A stretch of DNA of 64,000 bases from Methanoregula sp. (GCF_028712425.1 NZ_JAQTQD010000006.1:88411-152410), one strand, 5' to 3'. Counted from the first letter of the stretch, positions 16,353 to 25,507 are shown. The notes: a model not told the origin generated them from the sequence alone. Numbers and translations: made by a program.

Positions 16353-16704
16353 GTCGCTCCAGAACAAGGTCTGCACGGACGGTTCGCAGATGCGGGAGTT
16401 CCTCCTCGAATCCCCGTTAACACCGGAATTCCTTGCATTTCTCAGGTCGTTCGGAACCGTGAAGGAGTACCCTCACATGAAACGGCCGTACTTCTCCTTT
16501 GAGCAGGAGCATTTCCTCTCCATCAAGGGATTTGTCGGGGATTCAAGCGTAGAGGTCCGGTACCGGAAGGAGTTCTTCGACCTGACCTCGGATTACTTCC
16601 ACCTGCTCCTCTTCTACGCAAAACAGGGAGATAACGGTACCCGGAAGATGCGGGAGATCACCGATTCGATCCAGGAGATGATGAAGGTCCGGCTGCCCCG
16701 GTGA
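16339..16704 (+). CDS. Small conserved protein, family shared with 46767 and 47266
   Basis: A 121-residue soluble protein. GTG 16339 is chosen because the extended N-terminus (VRIVKSLQNKVCTDG) aligns with the sister protein at 46767 (IEKEIRLVHCSDG); ATG 16390 would lose it. Further shared segments are [KR]EFLL, FG.VKE, KRP[YF]F[ST]F and L[SN]IKGF[VI]G[DE][ST]S. The start overlaps the desulfurase by 14 bases, and a methyltransferase follows immediately. The function is unknown; the conserved Cys-[TS]-Asp-Gly is a candidate active or binding site. Confidence 0.7.
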   Translation: MRIVKSLQNKVCTDGSQMREFLLESPLTPEFLAFLRSFGTVKEYPHMKRPYFSFEQEHFLSIKGFVGDSSVEVRYRKEFFDLTSDYFHLLLFYAKQGDNGTRKMREITDSIQEMMKVRLPR

Positions 16705-16718
16705 GGTGCTCTTTTTTT

Positions 16719-17297
16719 ATGAAAACGGGAGATTCCGTGTTCGATCGGTATGCCCCGGAATATGACGCCTGGTTCGATACCCACAAGGCAACCTACGCTG
16801 CCCAGCTGGCACTCCTCCGCCGGGCCATCCCGACAGGAGGCAGGGCCCTTGAAGTAGGGGTTGGCTCCGGGAGGTTTGCCGGGCCCCTTGGCATCCCTCA
16901 TGGCCTCGATCCCTCCCCGGCCCTTCTCGCCATGGCCCGGCAGCGGGGTGTGGAAACGGTACAGGGCCTCGGGGAATGCCTGCCCTATCATGACGGCACA
17001 TTCGACTATGTCCTGATGATGACGGTGATCTGTTATGTGGAGGATATCGGCCTGTCATTTCACGAAGCCTTCCGCGTGCTCCGTCCATCAGGGATTATCA
17101 TCGTCGCTTTTCTGGAAAAAGACGGAGAAATTGCGGTAAGGGAACGGGCACGGGAACCGAAAGGCCGGTTCCTCCATCATGCAAGGTTCCTGACGGCTGA
17201 TGCGGTGACTGCTGCGCTAACAGAAGCCGGGTGTTCGGAAGTTGCCATGGTGCATAATCGGAAGGGATTTTGCATCATAACTGCAAGGAAAGGATGA
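16719..17297 (+). CDS. Class I SAM-dependent methyltransferase
   Basis: A 192-residue protein of the methyltransferase type 11 group: VFDRYAPEYDAWF at the N-terminus, ALEVGVGSGRFAGPLG for SAM binding, GLDPSPALLAMARQRG, and the LPYHDGTFDYVLMM motif IV region. The substrate is unknown. ATG 16719 follows GAGGTG with suitable spacing; GTG 16701, overlapping the upstream stop, is possible. It is coupled to the small protein upstream, an arrangement mirrored at 45.9-47.1 kb. Confidence 0.82.
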   Translation: MKTGDSVFDRYAPEYDAWFDTHKATYAAQLALLRRAIPTGGRALEVGVGSGRFAGPLGIPHGLDPSPALLAMARQRGVETVQGLGECLPYHDGTFDYVLMMTVICYVEDIGLSFHEAFRVLRPSGIIIVAFLEKDGEIAVRERAREPKGRFLHHARFLTADAVTAALTEAGCSEVAMVHNRKGFCIITARKG

Positions 17298-17350
17298 TCC
17301 GTTTCCTGAATGGATCGCGAGATCTCTAAAAGAAAATTCTCAAAAATCCT

Positions 17351-17378
17351 AAAAAAAGTGAGGGGCCATTCCCCTCAC
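17351..17378 (-). terminator. Hairpin plus T-run ending fwd operon 2
   Basis: GTGAGGGG (17358-17365) and CCCCTCAC (17371-17378) are exact inverted arms around CCATT. Read on the minus strand they are followed by seven T (17357-17351). It lies 24 bases beyond the fwdC stop. Confidence 0.75.
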
Positions 17379-17402
17379 GTGCGTGTGTGATTCGCTTTTG
17401 AA

Positions 17403-18203
17403 TCAGTTCTTCATGTAGATGTGGCCCCAGACGACCTCGCCCTTCCGCTTGGGGTGGCGCTCGCCGAGGTCACCGATGAAGTCGGTGAACATAGCCTTGG
17501 TGCCGTCAACTTCCATCTCCTTCTCGCCGACCGGCTTGTACCCGGGCATCATGACGTTGATCTTGCCAAAGACATAGATCTCGCCCTTGACCAACTGGCC
17601 GCCGACACGGCGGTTGGCATTGCCCTTGAGGATGATCGTGCCGCCCTCCATGTGGGTGCCGAGGTGGATGTCGACATCGCCTTCAACGATCAGCGTGCCG
17701 CCGATCATGAAGCTTGCCACATCCGATCCGGCATTCCCCTTCACGCGGAGGACGCCGCCCGACATGCCTCTCCAGTCGCCACGGTAGGCAGCGCCGAGGT
17801 AGTTGCCGGCATTGCCGTTGATGGTGAACTCGCCGCCCGCCATTGCAAGGCCGCAGAAGGAGTGGACGTCACCGTTGACGGTGAGCTTTCCGCCCTTCAT
17901 CCAGCTTCCCGTGTACATATCGCAGGCCGAGTTGACAATCATCTCGCCTGCGGTCATCTTGGCGCCGAGGTATTTCATCTTGGTGCAGTCGCCGTTGACG
18001 ATGATCTTCGTGTCGGCTGCGGTTGCTCCTGCCTCGCCCGTGATGGTGAAGAAGTCGCCAAGCGTGGAGATCTCCTTGCCCTGGTATGCGCCGAGCTTTG
18101 CGATATCGGCAGCCTTCTTGCCGGCAAATGCGTCGGGATTGGCGTTCTCGCATTCAAGGTAAAGTTCCGGCTGCTTTTTTACTGTAAGTGTAACCGTATT
18201 CAT
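17403..18203 (-). CDS. fwdC: Formylmethanofuran dehydrogenase subunit C, second copy
   Basis: A 266-residue beta-helix subunit and paralogue of the product of 9243-10049. It has the same repeat pattern (MKGGKLTVNGD, MEGGTIILKGN) and the same AAYRGDWRGMSGG segment. It is the last gene of the second operon, read leftward and ended by the terminator at 17351-17378. It starts 11 bases after fwdA. Confidence 0.92.
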   Translation of the reverse strand: MNTVTLTVKKQPELYLECENANPDAFAGKKAADIAKLGAYQGKEISTLGDFFTITGEAGATAADTKIIVNGDCTKMKYLGAKMTAGEMIVNSACDMYTGSWMKGGKLTVNGDVHSFCGLAMAGGEFTINGNAGNYLGAAYRGDWRGMSGGVLRVKGNAGSDVASFMIGGTLIVEGDVDIHLGTHMEGGTIILKGNANRRVGGQLVKGEIYVFGKINVMMPGYKPVGEKEMEVDGTKAMFTDFIGDLGERHPKRKGEVVWGHIYMKN

Positions 18204-18214
18204 CTCTTTTCACC

Positions 18215-19927
18215 TCACGCCTTGGTTGTTGCATCCACGCTGATGATGTGCTGGTGCGGTGCATAGCTCTCGGGGACCGGGTAGTTGGCCTCGTTGACGC
18301 TGTAGTAGCGGAGGAACTTCTCGCGGATGTCGTGCATGACCTGTTTGTTCTCCGGGACCTTTGCGTCGACCCAGAAGGTGTTCTTCTTGCCCATGTCGAC
18401 AACCTTGCCGCCCTCGACACAGATCTTGCCGTCCTTGAAGAGGTAGGCAACGTTTGCGAATGCCTTCTCGATCTCTGCCCCGCTGGACGGGAACTTGTCC
18501 GGGTTGATGTTGTAGATCGCAATGTCGGCGTTCATGCCGGGCTTCAGGCCGCCGTAGTCCTTGGACAGGCCGAGGCACTTTGCGGGACCGGCACGGGTCA
18601 TCTGCGAGAGCTCGTAGAGCGTGATCTCGCGGTCGATGTTGGCAAGGTTGGTTGCAGCGATGACCTTGTCTGCCTTCTTGAAGGTGTTGAGGCGTTCGTC
18701 ACGGACCTTCTTACTCATCAGCCAGGAGTAGACACGCGGGTAGCGGGTGAACGGGCCGGCGTTCGGGTGGTCGGTGGTGATGAAGCAGCGCATCGGGTCC
18801 TTTGCATAGAGGGCGATCTCAAGACCGACTGCCCACTGGCTGGCGAAGACTGCGTTGTTCGGGTCGTAGATGAACGGGACGATACCTGCTGCGGTCTCGA
18901 GCTCTACGTCCACGTTGAACCACTTTAAGTGGTTGAGGCCGTGGAGGTGGTGCTCGAACGGGCCGTCGGCGGTCATCGTGGTGGTCTCGTCGAGGGTGAC
19001 GTTACCGGTATCGATGGTGAGGTTCTTCTGCTTGTTGACGTAGTCCATGACCTCCTTGGCGCCGGACTCGAAGTCGCCCCAGTTGGTGCCCTTGTAGGCG
19101 TGGAACTGGAGGTGCGTGGAGTGCATGACCTGCTCGCGGCCGAAGTTGTTGGTTGCCTTGATGCCTTCGGCTAGCTTGAGGGAGTCGATGGTTGTCTTGT
19201 AGTTGCCGGGGTTGCCGAGGTCGTTCTGGTGGATGTGGAACGAGTGCGGGAGGCCGAGGTACTCGTTTGCCTTGATCAGGCCGGTGATGATCTCTGCCGG
19301 GGTGATCTCGAAGTACGGGACCTGGTCGTGGATGGTGAGACAGTTCAGTCCCCATGCCCAGGCTTCCGTGCCGCCGGGGTTGACGCACTTGATACCGTAT
19401 CCCTTGGTCTGGCGGAGGATCCACGCGATGTAGGCTGCGGTGTTCTCGATCTCGTTGTTCTTGATGTACTCCATGACGAACCAGTTGTTGCCGAAGACCG
19501 GGAGTGCGGCTTCGTCAATGATCGGGGTGTCGTGGATCTCCTCGTGGACATGCCGTGCATAGAGCGGGGGCATGGCTGCTTCCATCGCGAAGGTGAAGCC
19601 GAGCCGGGCATACTCGTACCCGGTCTTGAAGACGGTCGGGATGGACTTGCCACCCTCGATACGGGTGATACCGGGCTTCTTGTGGGAGTCGAAATGCTTG
19701 TCTTCAGGGCGGTACCAGCGGCCGGCGTTGACCTTGGGGCCTGCCACGTGGGCGTGGACCTCGAGGGCACCTGCCATGACGGTCTTGTCCTTGGCGTCGA
19801 TGACCTTGGCAGAGGAGCCGACCTTGTCGACAATCTTGCCGTCCTTGACGCAGATATCCTTCTTGTCACCCTTGATGCCCTGGGTTGCATCGAAGACGTG
19901 TCCGTTCTTGATGATGTACTCAGACAT
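18215..19927 (-). CDS. fwdA: Formylmethanofuran dehydrogenase subunit A, second copy
   Basis: A 570-residue amidohydrolase-type subunit. H58-x-H60 (LEVHAHVAGP), SFHIHQND, HSTHLQFH and TTDHPNAGP give the dinuclear metal site. It condenses formate with methanofuran in the complex. The first base of its frame directly follows the fwdB stop. It is clearly homologous along its length to the copy at 7502 but differs at many positions, so the duplication is old rather than recent. Confidence 0.93.
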   Translation of the reverse strand: MSEYIIKNGHVFDATQGIKGDKKDICVKDGKIVDKVGSSAKVIDAKDKTVMAGALEVHAHVAGPKVNAGRWYRPEDKHFDSHKKPGITRIEGGKSIPTVFKTGYEYARLGFTFAMEAAMPPLYARHVHEEIHDTPIIDEAALPVFGNNWFVMEYIKNNEIENTAAYIAWILRQTKGYGIKCVNPGGTEAWAWGLNCLTIHDQVPYFEITPAEIITGLIKANEYLGLPHSFHIHQNDLGNPGNYKTTIDSLKLAEGIKATNNFGREQVMHSTHLQFHAYKGTNWGDFESGAKEVMDYVNKQKNLTIDTGNVTLDETTTMTADGPFEHHLHGLNHLKWFNVDVELETAAGIVPFIYDPNNAVFASQWAVGLEIALYAKDPMRCFITTDHPNAGPFTRYPRVYSWLMSKKVRDERLNTFKKADKVIAATNLANIDREITLYELSQMTRAGPAKCLGLSKDYGGLKPGMNADIAIYNINPDKFPSSGAEIEKAFANVAYLFKDGKICVEGGKVVDMGKKNTFWVDAKVPENKQVMHDIREKFLRYYSVNEANYPVPESYAPHQHIISVDATTKA

Positions 19928-21253
19928 TTACGCACCTCCCTTGGCCATGAGTTCGTCAACACGCTTGTTGATCTTGGTTAAGAGTTCCTCGTCCGTGAGC
20001 ATGCCCTCGGGCGGCTCGACGACCTTCCTGGTCTCGATCGGGACGTTGTCCATACGATAGGCGCAGCCGCCGGTCTCGACACCGACCATGGCGACCGGGA
20101 TGTGGATATCCGAGATCTCGGTCGTGCAGTTGATGTGCGGGTCGATGGTGACCGTGGGCTTCCTTGAGCTGCTGATCATTGCATCGACCGGGAAGTGTGC
20201 ACCGGGGTCGGTTGCAATGTAGAAGCAGGCCTCGACTTCGCTGCGGTTGAGGAGATCGACAGAGGTCGTCTCTCCGGTCTGGTGGCGTGCCTGGTCTCTC
20301 CGCGAGAGGTCGACCGCATACGGGAACCCGTACTGCCAGCCGAGGACCTGACCGGAACCGGTAACGTTCCAGTGGCCACGCATGGCCATGATCGCGAATT
20401 TCGTGTACTCGTTCATGTCACGGGTCAGGTTGATGGCGATATCGATGTTGTGGTTCCTGCCCATCGTGTGGGTAAGGCCCATGCCGAAGAAGATGATACC
20501 GAACCGTGCGGTCTTGAAGGCTTCTGCAATTTCGTAGATCTTCTCCTTCGGGACGCCACCAACGGTGTCGGGGAGCGCATCGCCACGCACTGCGGTCCTG
20601 AATGCATTCAGGAGCTCGTAGTCGAATCCCTGCTGGACCTGGATGAATTCATCGGCGCACTTTGCAGTGTCCGTGTACCGGCAGTCAACGGCATAGATCT
20701 TCCGGCCCTTGTGGCCCTTGACGGTGAAGAATCCGCGGGGGAAGATCGAGTACCGGGACATGTGGCGGGGGTGGGCGTGAGCCGGGTTGCAGCCCCAGAA
20801 GATGACACAGTCGGCACGGTTCTTGATCTCACCGAGCGTACAGCTCGGGACACCGACATCCTCGATTGCAATGAGCGAGGAGCCGTGGCAGACCGTTGCA
20901 CAGTTGTCGACAATGCCGCCGACCTTCTCGGCAATCTCGTGGCCGATGGACATGGCCTGGCAGCTTGTCGATGCCCAGCCGTACATCAGGGTCTTTCTTG
21001 ACTTGACGAGCATCTTTGCGGTCCAGTCGATGGCCTCATCGTAAGTGATCTCTTTGTAGGTCCCGTCGGCCTGCCTCATGCGGGGGCGCTTGACCCGGCC
21101 CGGGAGCCTCTGGTGGTTGAACTTCTCGGCGCCGATGGCGCATGCGTTCTTGACACCAAGGATGGTCTTGTTGTCGTCGGATACCGTGATAATGAGGTCA
21201 TCACACAGGGTACCGCAGAACGGGCAGATAACATCTGTAACTTCTTTTGGCAT
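19928..21253 (-). CDS. fwdB: Formylmethanofuran dehydrogenase subunit B, second copy (Mo/W catalytic)
   Basis: A 441-residue catalytic subunit. The iron-sulfur cysteines are C10, C13, C17 and C38, and the metal Cys-His pair is C122-H123 in CATVCHG. It lies in the same place as in copy 1, with Cys rather than Sec. WGCNPAHAHPRH is the family motif. Many methanogens hold one tungsten and one molybdenum isoenzyme; two full operons here suggest the same, but the metal cannot be assigned from sequence. Confidence 0.93.
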   Translation of the reverse strand: MPKEVTDVICPFCGTLCDDLIITVSDDNKTILGVKNACAIGAEKFNHQRLPGRVKRPRMRQADGTYKEITYDEAIDWTAKMLVKSRKTLMYGWASTSCQAMSIGHEIAEKVGGIVDNCATVCHGSSLIAIEDVGVPSCTLGEIKNRADCVIFWGCNPAHAHPRHMSRYSIFPRGFFTVKGHKGRKIYAVDCRYTDTAKCADEFIQVQQGFDYELLNAFRTAVRGDALPDTVGGVPKEKIYEIAEAFKTARFGIIFFGMGLTHTMGRNHNIDIAINLTRDMNEYTKFAIMAMRGHWNVTGSGQVLGWQYGFPYAVDLSRRDQARHQTGETTSVDLLNRSEVEACFYIATDPGAHFPVDAMISSSRKPTVTIDPHINCTTEISDIHIPVAMVGVETGGCAYRMDNVPIETRKVVEPPEGMLTDEELLTKINKRVDELMAKGGA

Positions 21254-21259
21254 TGCCCA

Positions 21260-21670
21260 TCACTTCCTGATAAGGCCGCAGGCGTCCTGCAGGACTTCGA
21301 CTGCGCCCATGATGCGTTCGTTTGCTGCGATCTCAACATCCACCGGGAATCCCTTGAAGCACGGTTCGCCGGTTGAGAAGGTATAGGCCGGGACGATCCG
21401 GTTCGCCCAGGGTCCCATCGGGATGTGGGCAAGGCCCGGGACAAGGTCTTCGCGGGTCTCGACAGCTTTTACAATAACGCTGCCAACGGAGCTTGTGACC
21501 CTGACATTCGTATTCTTCCAGAGCCCGAGGCGTTTCATGTCGTCGGGGTGCATATGCATAACCGTGCAGGCATCGAAATATTTCTGCGATGTCTTGCCTG
21601 CTTCCATGCCAACGCCCTGCTGGATCGTCCGGCACGTGATCATGTTGAGGGTAATCTTCTTCTCTGCCAT
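21260..21670 (-). CDS. fwdD: Formylmethanofuran dehydrogenase subunit D, second copy
   Basis: A 136-residue molybdopterin dinucleotide-binding protein starting MAEKKITLNMITCRTIQQG. It has the same core as copy 1 (NTNVRVTSSVGSVIVKA). It is separated from fwdB by six bases and from the ferredoxin by 15. Confidence 0.9.
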   Translation of the reverse strand: MAEKKITLNMITCRTIQQGVGMEAGKTSQKYFDACTVMHMHPDDMKRLGLWKNTNVRVTSSVGSVIVKAVETREDLVPGLAHIPMGPWANRIVPAYTFSTGEPCFKGFPVDVEIAANERIMGAVEVLQDACGLIRK

Positions 21671-21685
21671 TCAGATCTCCTCTCT

Positions 21686-21949
21686 TCAGACCTTGGCCGG
21701 GAGCTCGGCTGAGCCCTTCCCGGAGAGGCTGATAACTCCCATCGGGCACGCTTCAACGCATACCCCGCATCCTGCACAGAGTTCAGCCTTGAAATCAATA
21801 CTTACCGCCACACCGTCCTGCACCTGGTAGATCTTTTCCTTGGTGACAGGGTCGAGCGTAAAAAGCTCGAGTGCATTGACCGGGCACGCAACAACGCAGT
21901 TGTTGCACCCGGAGCACCGTTCCATGTTTACATGTACTGCAAAAGCCAT
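21686..21949 (-). CDS. Formylmethanofuran dehydrogenase ferredoxin-type subunit, second copy
   Basis: An 87-residue polyferredoxin with two CxxCxxCxxxC sites (CSGCNNCVVAC and CAGCGVCVEAC). It is the first gene of operon 2. The start is chosen at MAFAVHV because TGTGTGATGTGCATGGC is identical to the leader of copy 1 and supplies a GTGAT ribosome site; ATG at 21955 is the alternative. Confidence 0.87.
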   Translation of the reverse strand: MAFAVHVNMERCSGCNNCVVACPVNALELFTLDPVTKEKIYQVQDGVAVSIDFKAELCAGCGVCVEACPMGVISLSGKGSAELPAKV

Positions 21950-22268
21950 GCACATCACACACAAATTTTCACACAAATTCTTTTGATCAAATTTGCTAAT
22001 TCAGAGGTTGGAAGAAAACAGTAATTAAAGATTGGGATTTTTACAGACGGTAAACTGGAAGAAATTAATCACGTGATCGGGATTTTGGAAGTAGTTAACA
22101 TCCCTCTTTGGAATTTTCATCCGGTTGACATCCGGCGAACGCCAAAATGCTTATTTTTCCGGTTTGAATATCGAAACCAATATTTTGCAGGAGAGTTTTT
22201 TCGTACGAGAAGACGGACTCCGGGCCGGATGAACGGAAAATACCGGAACGCGCAATTTGCCCCCTCCC
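21950..22268. other. Intergenic region with promoter of fwd operon 2
   Basis: No gene was found. On the minus strand an A/T-rich stretch near 22020-22035 (CTTTAATTAC) is a candidate TATA region about 75 bases from the ferredoxin start. The rest shows no strong inverted repeat. Confidence 0.35.
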
Positions 22269-23126
22269 TCAGCTTCCTTGTTTTGCCGGTTCCGGAACAT
22301 GATCTGCTGCACTCTCTACCATTTCCCAGCGGCCGTCCGGGTAATATGCAATCCGCTCCCCGTCATCGGCAAAAAACCTGCCCCCGGGATGGCGGCTCCA
22401 CCAGTCAAGGTTGAGCCAGTAGCGGTTACCATCTTCACCCCGGGTAATGTGGCAGCCCACGTCAGTCACATGGTAGCGTTGCCGGATATATGCAGCCGCT
22501 TCCTCAAACTTCGCGCTGCTGTTCCCGATATAGAGTTCCGGGTAGGCATGCCCGGACGTACTGTTCTGTGCTGTCACGATACGGGCGCTTCCCCCGACCG
22601 ATTCGATCATGGCGGCGACAGCGATCGCAAAGTCATCGCAGTCGCCTTTGAGTCCGAGCGCGATCGTACGGCTTGCAGGAGAGAAGTACTCACTTCCCCG
22701 TGGATCGTCAACATAGGTCCAGGTGCGGTACACGTTCTCCCAGACATCGCAGACCTGGGCAAGGTTGAAGGTTCCCCCGTGTGCCCGGGGGATGATCGAG
22801 ACGGCATAGTCGCGTGTTGCCGGGTTGTTGACATCGATCGCGTCCCGGATTGCTGCTGCACGCTGCCCGATAAAAGATGCAGAGCTGTTGTCGTATGATT
22901 CCCGGCCTCCTGAAGTATTGACAACATTCTGGTAGAGATACAGACCTGAAGAGTCTGGTTGTCCCGAGCCGATGCCGGATGCAGCGGCAATGGATGAATT
23001 TTCTGAGAGGCAGCCGGCGCAGATAATGCAAGCGGCAAGGATCAGGAGGGTGATGGCAATATACCGGGAAACAGGCTTGTAACGGTCTCGTATGTCCGCA
23101 CTATCACCATCTTTTCCCGATTTCAT
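22269..23126 (-). CDS. Transglutaminase-like lipoprotein
   Basis: A 285-residue exported protein. Residues about 21-42 are a signal/anchor helix ending in a lipobox (ICAGC at 38-42). The C-terminal half is a transglutaminase-like cysteine protease fold with Cys in LKGDCDDFAIAVAAM, His in SGHAYPELYI and Asp in WLNLDWW as the apparent triad. It probably acts on the cell surface in peptide or protein processing; the substrate is unknown. The linker after the lipobox is Ser/Gly rich. Confidence 0.85.
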   Translation of the reverse strand: MKSGKDGDSADIRDRYKPVSRYIAITLLILAACIICAGCLSENSSIAAASGIGSGQPDSSGLYLYQNVVNTSGGRESYDNSSASFIGQRAAAIRDAIDVNNPATRDYAVSIIPRAHGGTFNLAQVCDVWENVYRTWTYVDDPRGSEYFSPASRTIALGLKGDCDDFAIAVAAMIESVGGSARIVTAQNSTSGHAYPELYIGNSSAKFEEAAAYIRQRYHVTDVGCHITRGEDGNRYWLNLDWWSRHPGGRFFADDGERIAYYPDGRWEMVESAADHVPEPAKQGS

Positions 23127-23187
23127 CCCGGATAATCTCGTCTTTTCCCTGTATTACTCTTTGTTTTCCTGCCGGCCAAACCTGCCT

Positions 23188-24060
23188 TCAAGAGAGAAGC
23201 CGGTGTACCAATTCGTACACCAGTTCCTTCTTCCCTTTAATCTCCCGGATATCCTTCACCGCGTCCACGCTGTCGATCAGTACTTCGCCCGCAGGTTCGA
23301 TCCCGCAGTTCTGGAAAAATGCCTTTGTGACCTTTGTTATGCAGACAAAATTATCCCCACCCTTCCGGCCGGCGACCGAGAAGAGGAGCCCCTGCTGGTC
23401 GCTCCTGCCCCCGGATAGCGTCCGTTCTGCGTGATAGGCCTGCATCCGGTCGATCACAAGCTTGAGACCGGCCGTGACGGTGTTGGTATAAACCGGAGAA
23501 CAGACAATGATGAGCCGGGCCCTCCTCACCGCATCGATGATCCCGGTCATGTCATCGCCAAACACGCAGGTACCGGTATTGTAGCACTGGTAGCAGCCGA
23601 TGCAGCAGTGGATGTCGAGGTCGTGCGGGTAGATCACTTCCACCGTCCGGCCGGCCTTCCGAGCCGCCTCCGATGCCCAGCCGGAGAGGATTGCACAGTT
23701 GCCGTCCGGACGCGGGCTGCCCTGCAGGATCACGAGATCTGCGGCCGGTCGTTTCGCCGGCTTTGGCTTTCTGTCCGGGAAATCATGGAGAATGCGGGCC
23801 GGGTCTGTTTTGAGTTCATTTGCCCATTCGCCGGCCTTTTCCAGCGCCACCGATTCAGCCGTGAGCGGCGAGAGCGGGGAGTACTCGAAGGTGTTGGTCC
23901 GGAAGATTGCAAGCCGGTTCGTTCCGGCCGAGACTGCGAGGACATACCGGACCATGCGGGGATAGAGGGCCGAGAAGTCCTCGCGGTCGAGCGTGAGGGT
24001 GTATTCACGATCCCCGTTTTTCACCAGGACTTCCCGCAGCCGTTCCCGGACCGGATCCAT
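23188..24060 (-). CDS. Iron-sulfur flavoprotein (NADPH-dependent FMN reductase family) with N-terminal extension
   Basis: A 290-residue protein. Residues about 105-255 are a flavodoxin-like FMN domain: ILQGSPRPDGNCA binds phosphate, then a tight cysteine cluster CCIGCYQCYNTGTC, as in archaeal Isf proteins that carry a [4Fe-4S] centre, then CSPVYTNTVTAGLKLVIDR. Residues 1-100 are a separate domain (RLAIFRTNTFEYSPLSPLT) that I do not recognise. Isf proteins reduce O2 or peroxide with ferredoxin electrons; the extension may give another partner. Confidence 0.85.
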   Translation of the reverse strand: MDPVRERLREVLVKNGDREYTLTLDREDFSALYPRMVRYVLAVSAGTNRLAIFRTNTFEYSPLSPLTAESVALEKAGEWANELKTDPARILHDFPDRKPKPAKRPAADLVILQGSPRPDGNCAILSGWASEAARKAGRTVEVIYPHDLDIHCCIGCYQCYNTGTCVFGDDMTGIIDAVRRARLIIVCSPVYTNTVTAGLKLVIDRMQAYHAERTLSGGRSDQQGLLFSVAGRKGGDNFVCITKVTKAFFQNCGIEPAGEVLIDSVDAVKDIREIKGKKELVYELVHRLLS

Positions 24061-24104
24061 GAGGGATCATATCGCGGGGGGGATGAAAGGATTAACGATG
24101 GGGG

Positions 24105-24761
24105 TCATTGCATTGGTTTCCTGAACAGGACCCAGAACCCGGATTCATCGTCAACCAGGTCGTACTCCCGGATCCCTGCACTCTCAAGGGCCGGCCGGAA
24201 CCGTGCAGCATAGTACTGGCGGGATCGTTCCTCCCACTTACCCTCCCACGCCGGATCACGCTCCCGCATGGTGGTAAGAATCTCATCGCGGATCCGGGCA
24301 CTGCCAAACCCGTTGCCGATGCACGCGGCCCCCCCGGGCCGGAGCACCCGGAGGCATTCCGAAAAGCCACGGGAGAGGCTGTTCCAGTAGGGGACCGTTC
24401 CCCTGCTGACCACGAGGTCCATGGACCCGGAGTTCAACGGGATCGCGTCCACATTACCGAAAATGGCCCGCACGCGCTGCTCCAGGTGGTACTTCCGGAT
24501 GTTCTCCCCGGCAATGCTGCACATCGGGGAGGAATTGTCCATTGCGCAGACCTTCAGGTTCGAGAGGGTGGCAAGGGCAATGGCGAGATGTGCCGGGCCG
24601 CTCCCGATGTCGAGGCAGAAGCCGTGATCAATACCGGAGCGTTCAAGGATCTGGTTGGCGATGACCGGGTACGCGGGAAAGAAGACGGTCTGCGCCAGGG
24701 TATTGTAATATTCGGCCTTTTTCTGGTTTTCAGGATCCTGTTGCTGGCAACCGGCATTCAT
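24105..24761 (-). CDS. Class I SAM-dependent methyltransferase
   Basis: A 218-residue protein with FCLDIGSGPAHLAIALA (SAM motif I), AMDNSSPMCSIA, NVDAIPLNSGSMDLVVSRG and LRVLRPGGAACIGNG. The substrate is unknown. Its ATG overlaps by four bases with the stop of the membrane protein gene upstream, so the two are co-translated. It is not closely related to the methyltransferases of the 36-47 kb island. Confidence 0.85.
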   Translation of the reverse strand: MNAGCQQQDPENQKKAEYYNTLAQTVFFPAYPVIANQILERSGIDHGFCLDIGSGPAHLAIALATLSNLKVCAMDNSSPMCSIAGENIRKYHLEQRVRAIFGNVDAIPLNSGSMDLVVSRGTVPYWNSLSRGFSECLRVLRPGGAACIGNGFGSARIRDEILTTMRERDPAWEGKWEERSRQYYAARFRPALESAGIREYDLVDDESGFWVLFRKPMQ

Positions 24762-25492
24762 GTTGCGATGACCTCCTGGCTGTCAGCGATCCGGCTATCC
24801 GGAATCTCAACCCTCACCTCCGACTGCCATATCATAGATACTACGCAGAGACTGATAGAGAAGATACCAAACGCGATCATCTCAAAAAACGAGACATGGA
24901 CCGCCGACTGGATGAGCAGGAAAAAGAAGAGGACCGTGGCGTGGTACACGTAGAACCCGGTAATCCGGCGGTCGATAACATCACAGGGCCGGATTGAGCC
25001 GTAAATCCGGGTATCATTGAAGGGATGGAAGAGTGCGATTCCCTTGCGGCAGCAGCAGTCCTCTGCAAGGTGGAGAATCATCCCGAACAGCAGTCCGGCA
25101 AGGAACCCCATGACAAGTATCACGGAAATCTCATCCCCGAATACAAATACCGGGACAGACGCGATTGCTGAAAGAATACCGAAGTTCAGGATTAACCCGG
25201 GAAGGGAATGGGTCAGCCATTTGTCGCCAGGATTACAATCAATCCTGAAGATCCTGCGATAAAACATGCACATGATCGGTGTGCAGATCCGCCGGCCAAC
25301 CTGGGCAACCACCCATGCACTCGTCCGGAGCGGATTGTTCTTCGGCCGTTTCATCTGGATATCCGGAATGATGGCACCGAGACACGCACCGATGGCAAGC
25401 AGGAATGCAAGGAGCGGATCATAATCCATAATGGCGCTGCTGAGGATAACGCTGCACAACAGTACGAGCAGAAGATGCTGACGCGTGATCAT
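24758..25492 (-). CDS. DUF457/YdjM-type membrane protein (predicted metal-dependent hydrolase)
   Basis: A 244-residue polytopic protein with about five hydrophobic helices. The family pattern is present: ACLGAIIPDIQMKRP, then WLTHSLPGLILNF, then ILHLAEDCCCRKGIALFHPF, where Asp/His residues in membrane-edge loops could bind metal. The biochemical function of the family is not well established. It overlaps the methyltransferase by four bases. Confidence 0.8.
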   Translation of the reverse strand: MITRQHLLLVLLCSVILSSAIMDYDPLLAFLLAIGACLGAIIPDIQMKRPKNNPLRTSAWVVAQVGRRICTPIMCMFYRRIFRIDCNPGDKWLTHSLPGLILNFGILSAIASVPVFVFGDEISVILVMGFLAGLLFGMILHLAEDCCCRKGIALFHPFNDTRIYGSIRPCDVIDRRITGFYVYHATVLFFFLLIQSAVHVSFFEMIAFGIFSISLCVVSMIWQSEVRVEIPDSRIADSQEVIAT

Positions 25493-25507
25493 TGCCGAAT
25501 TCCGGGA

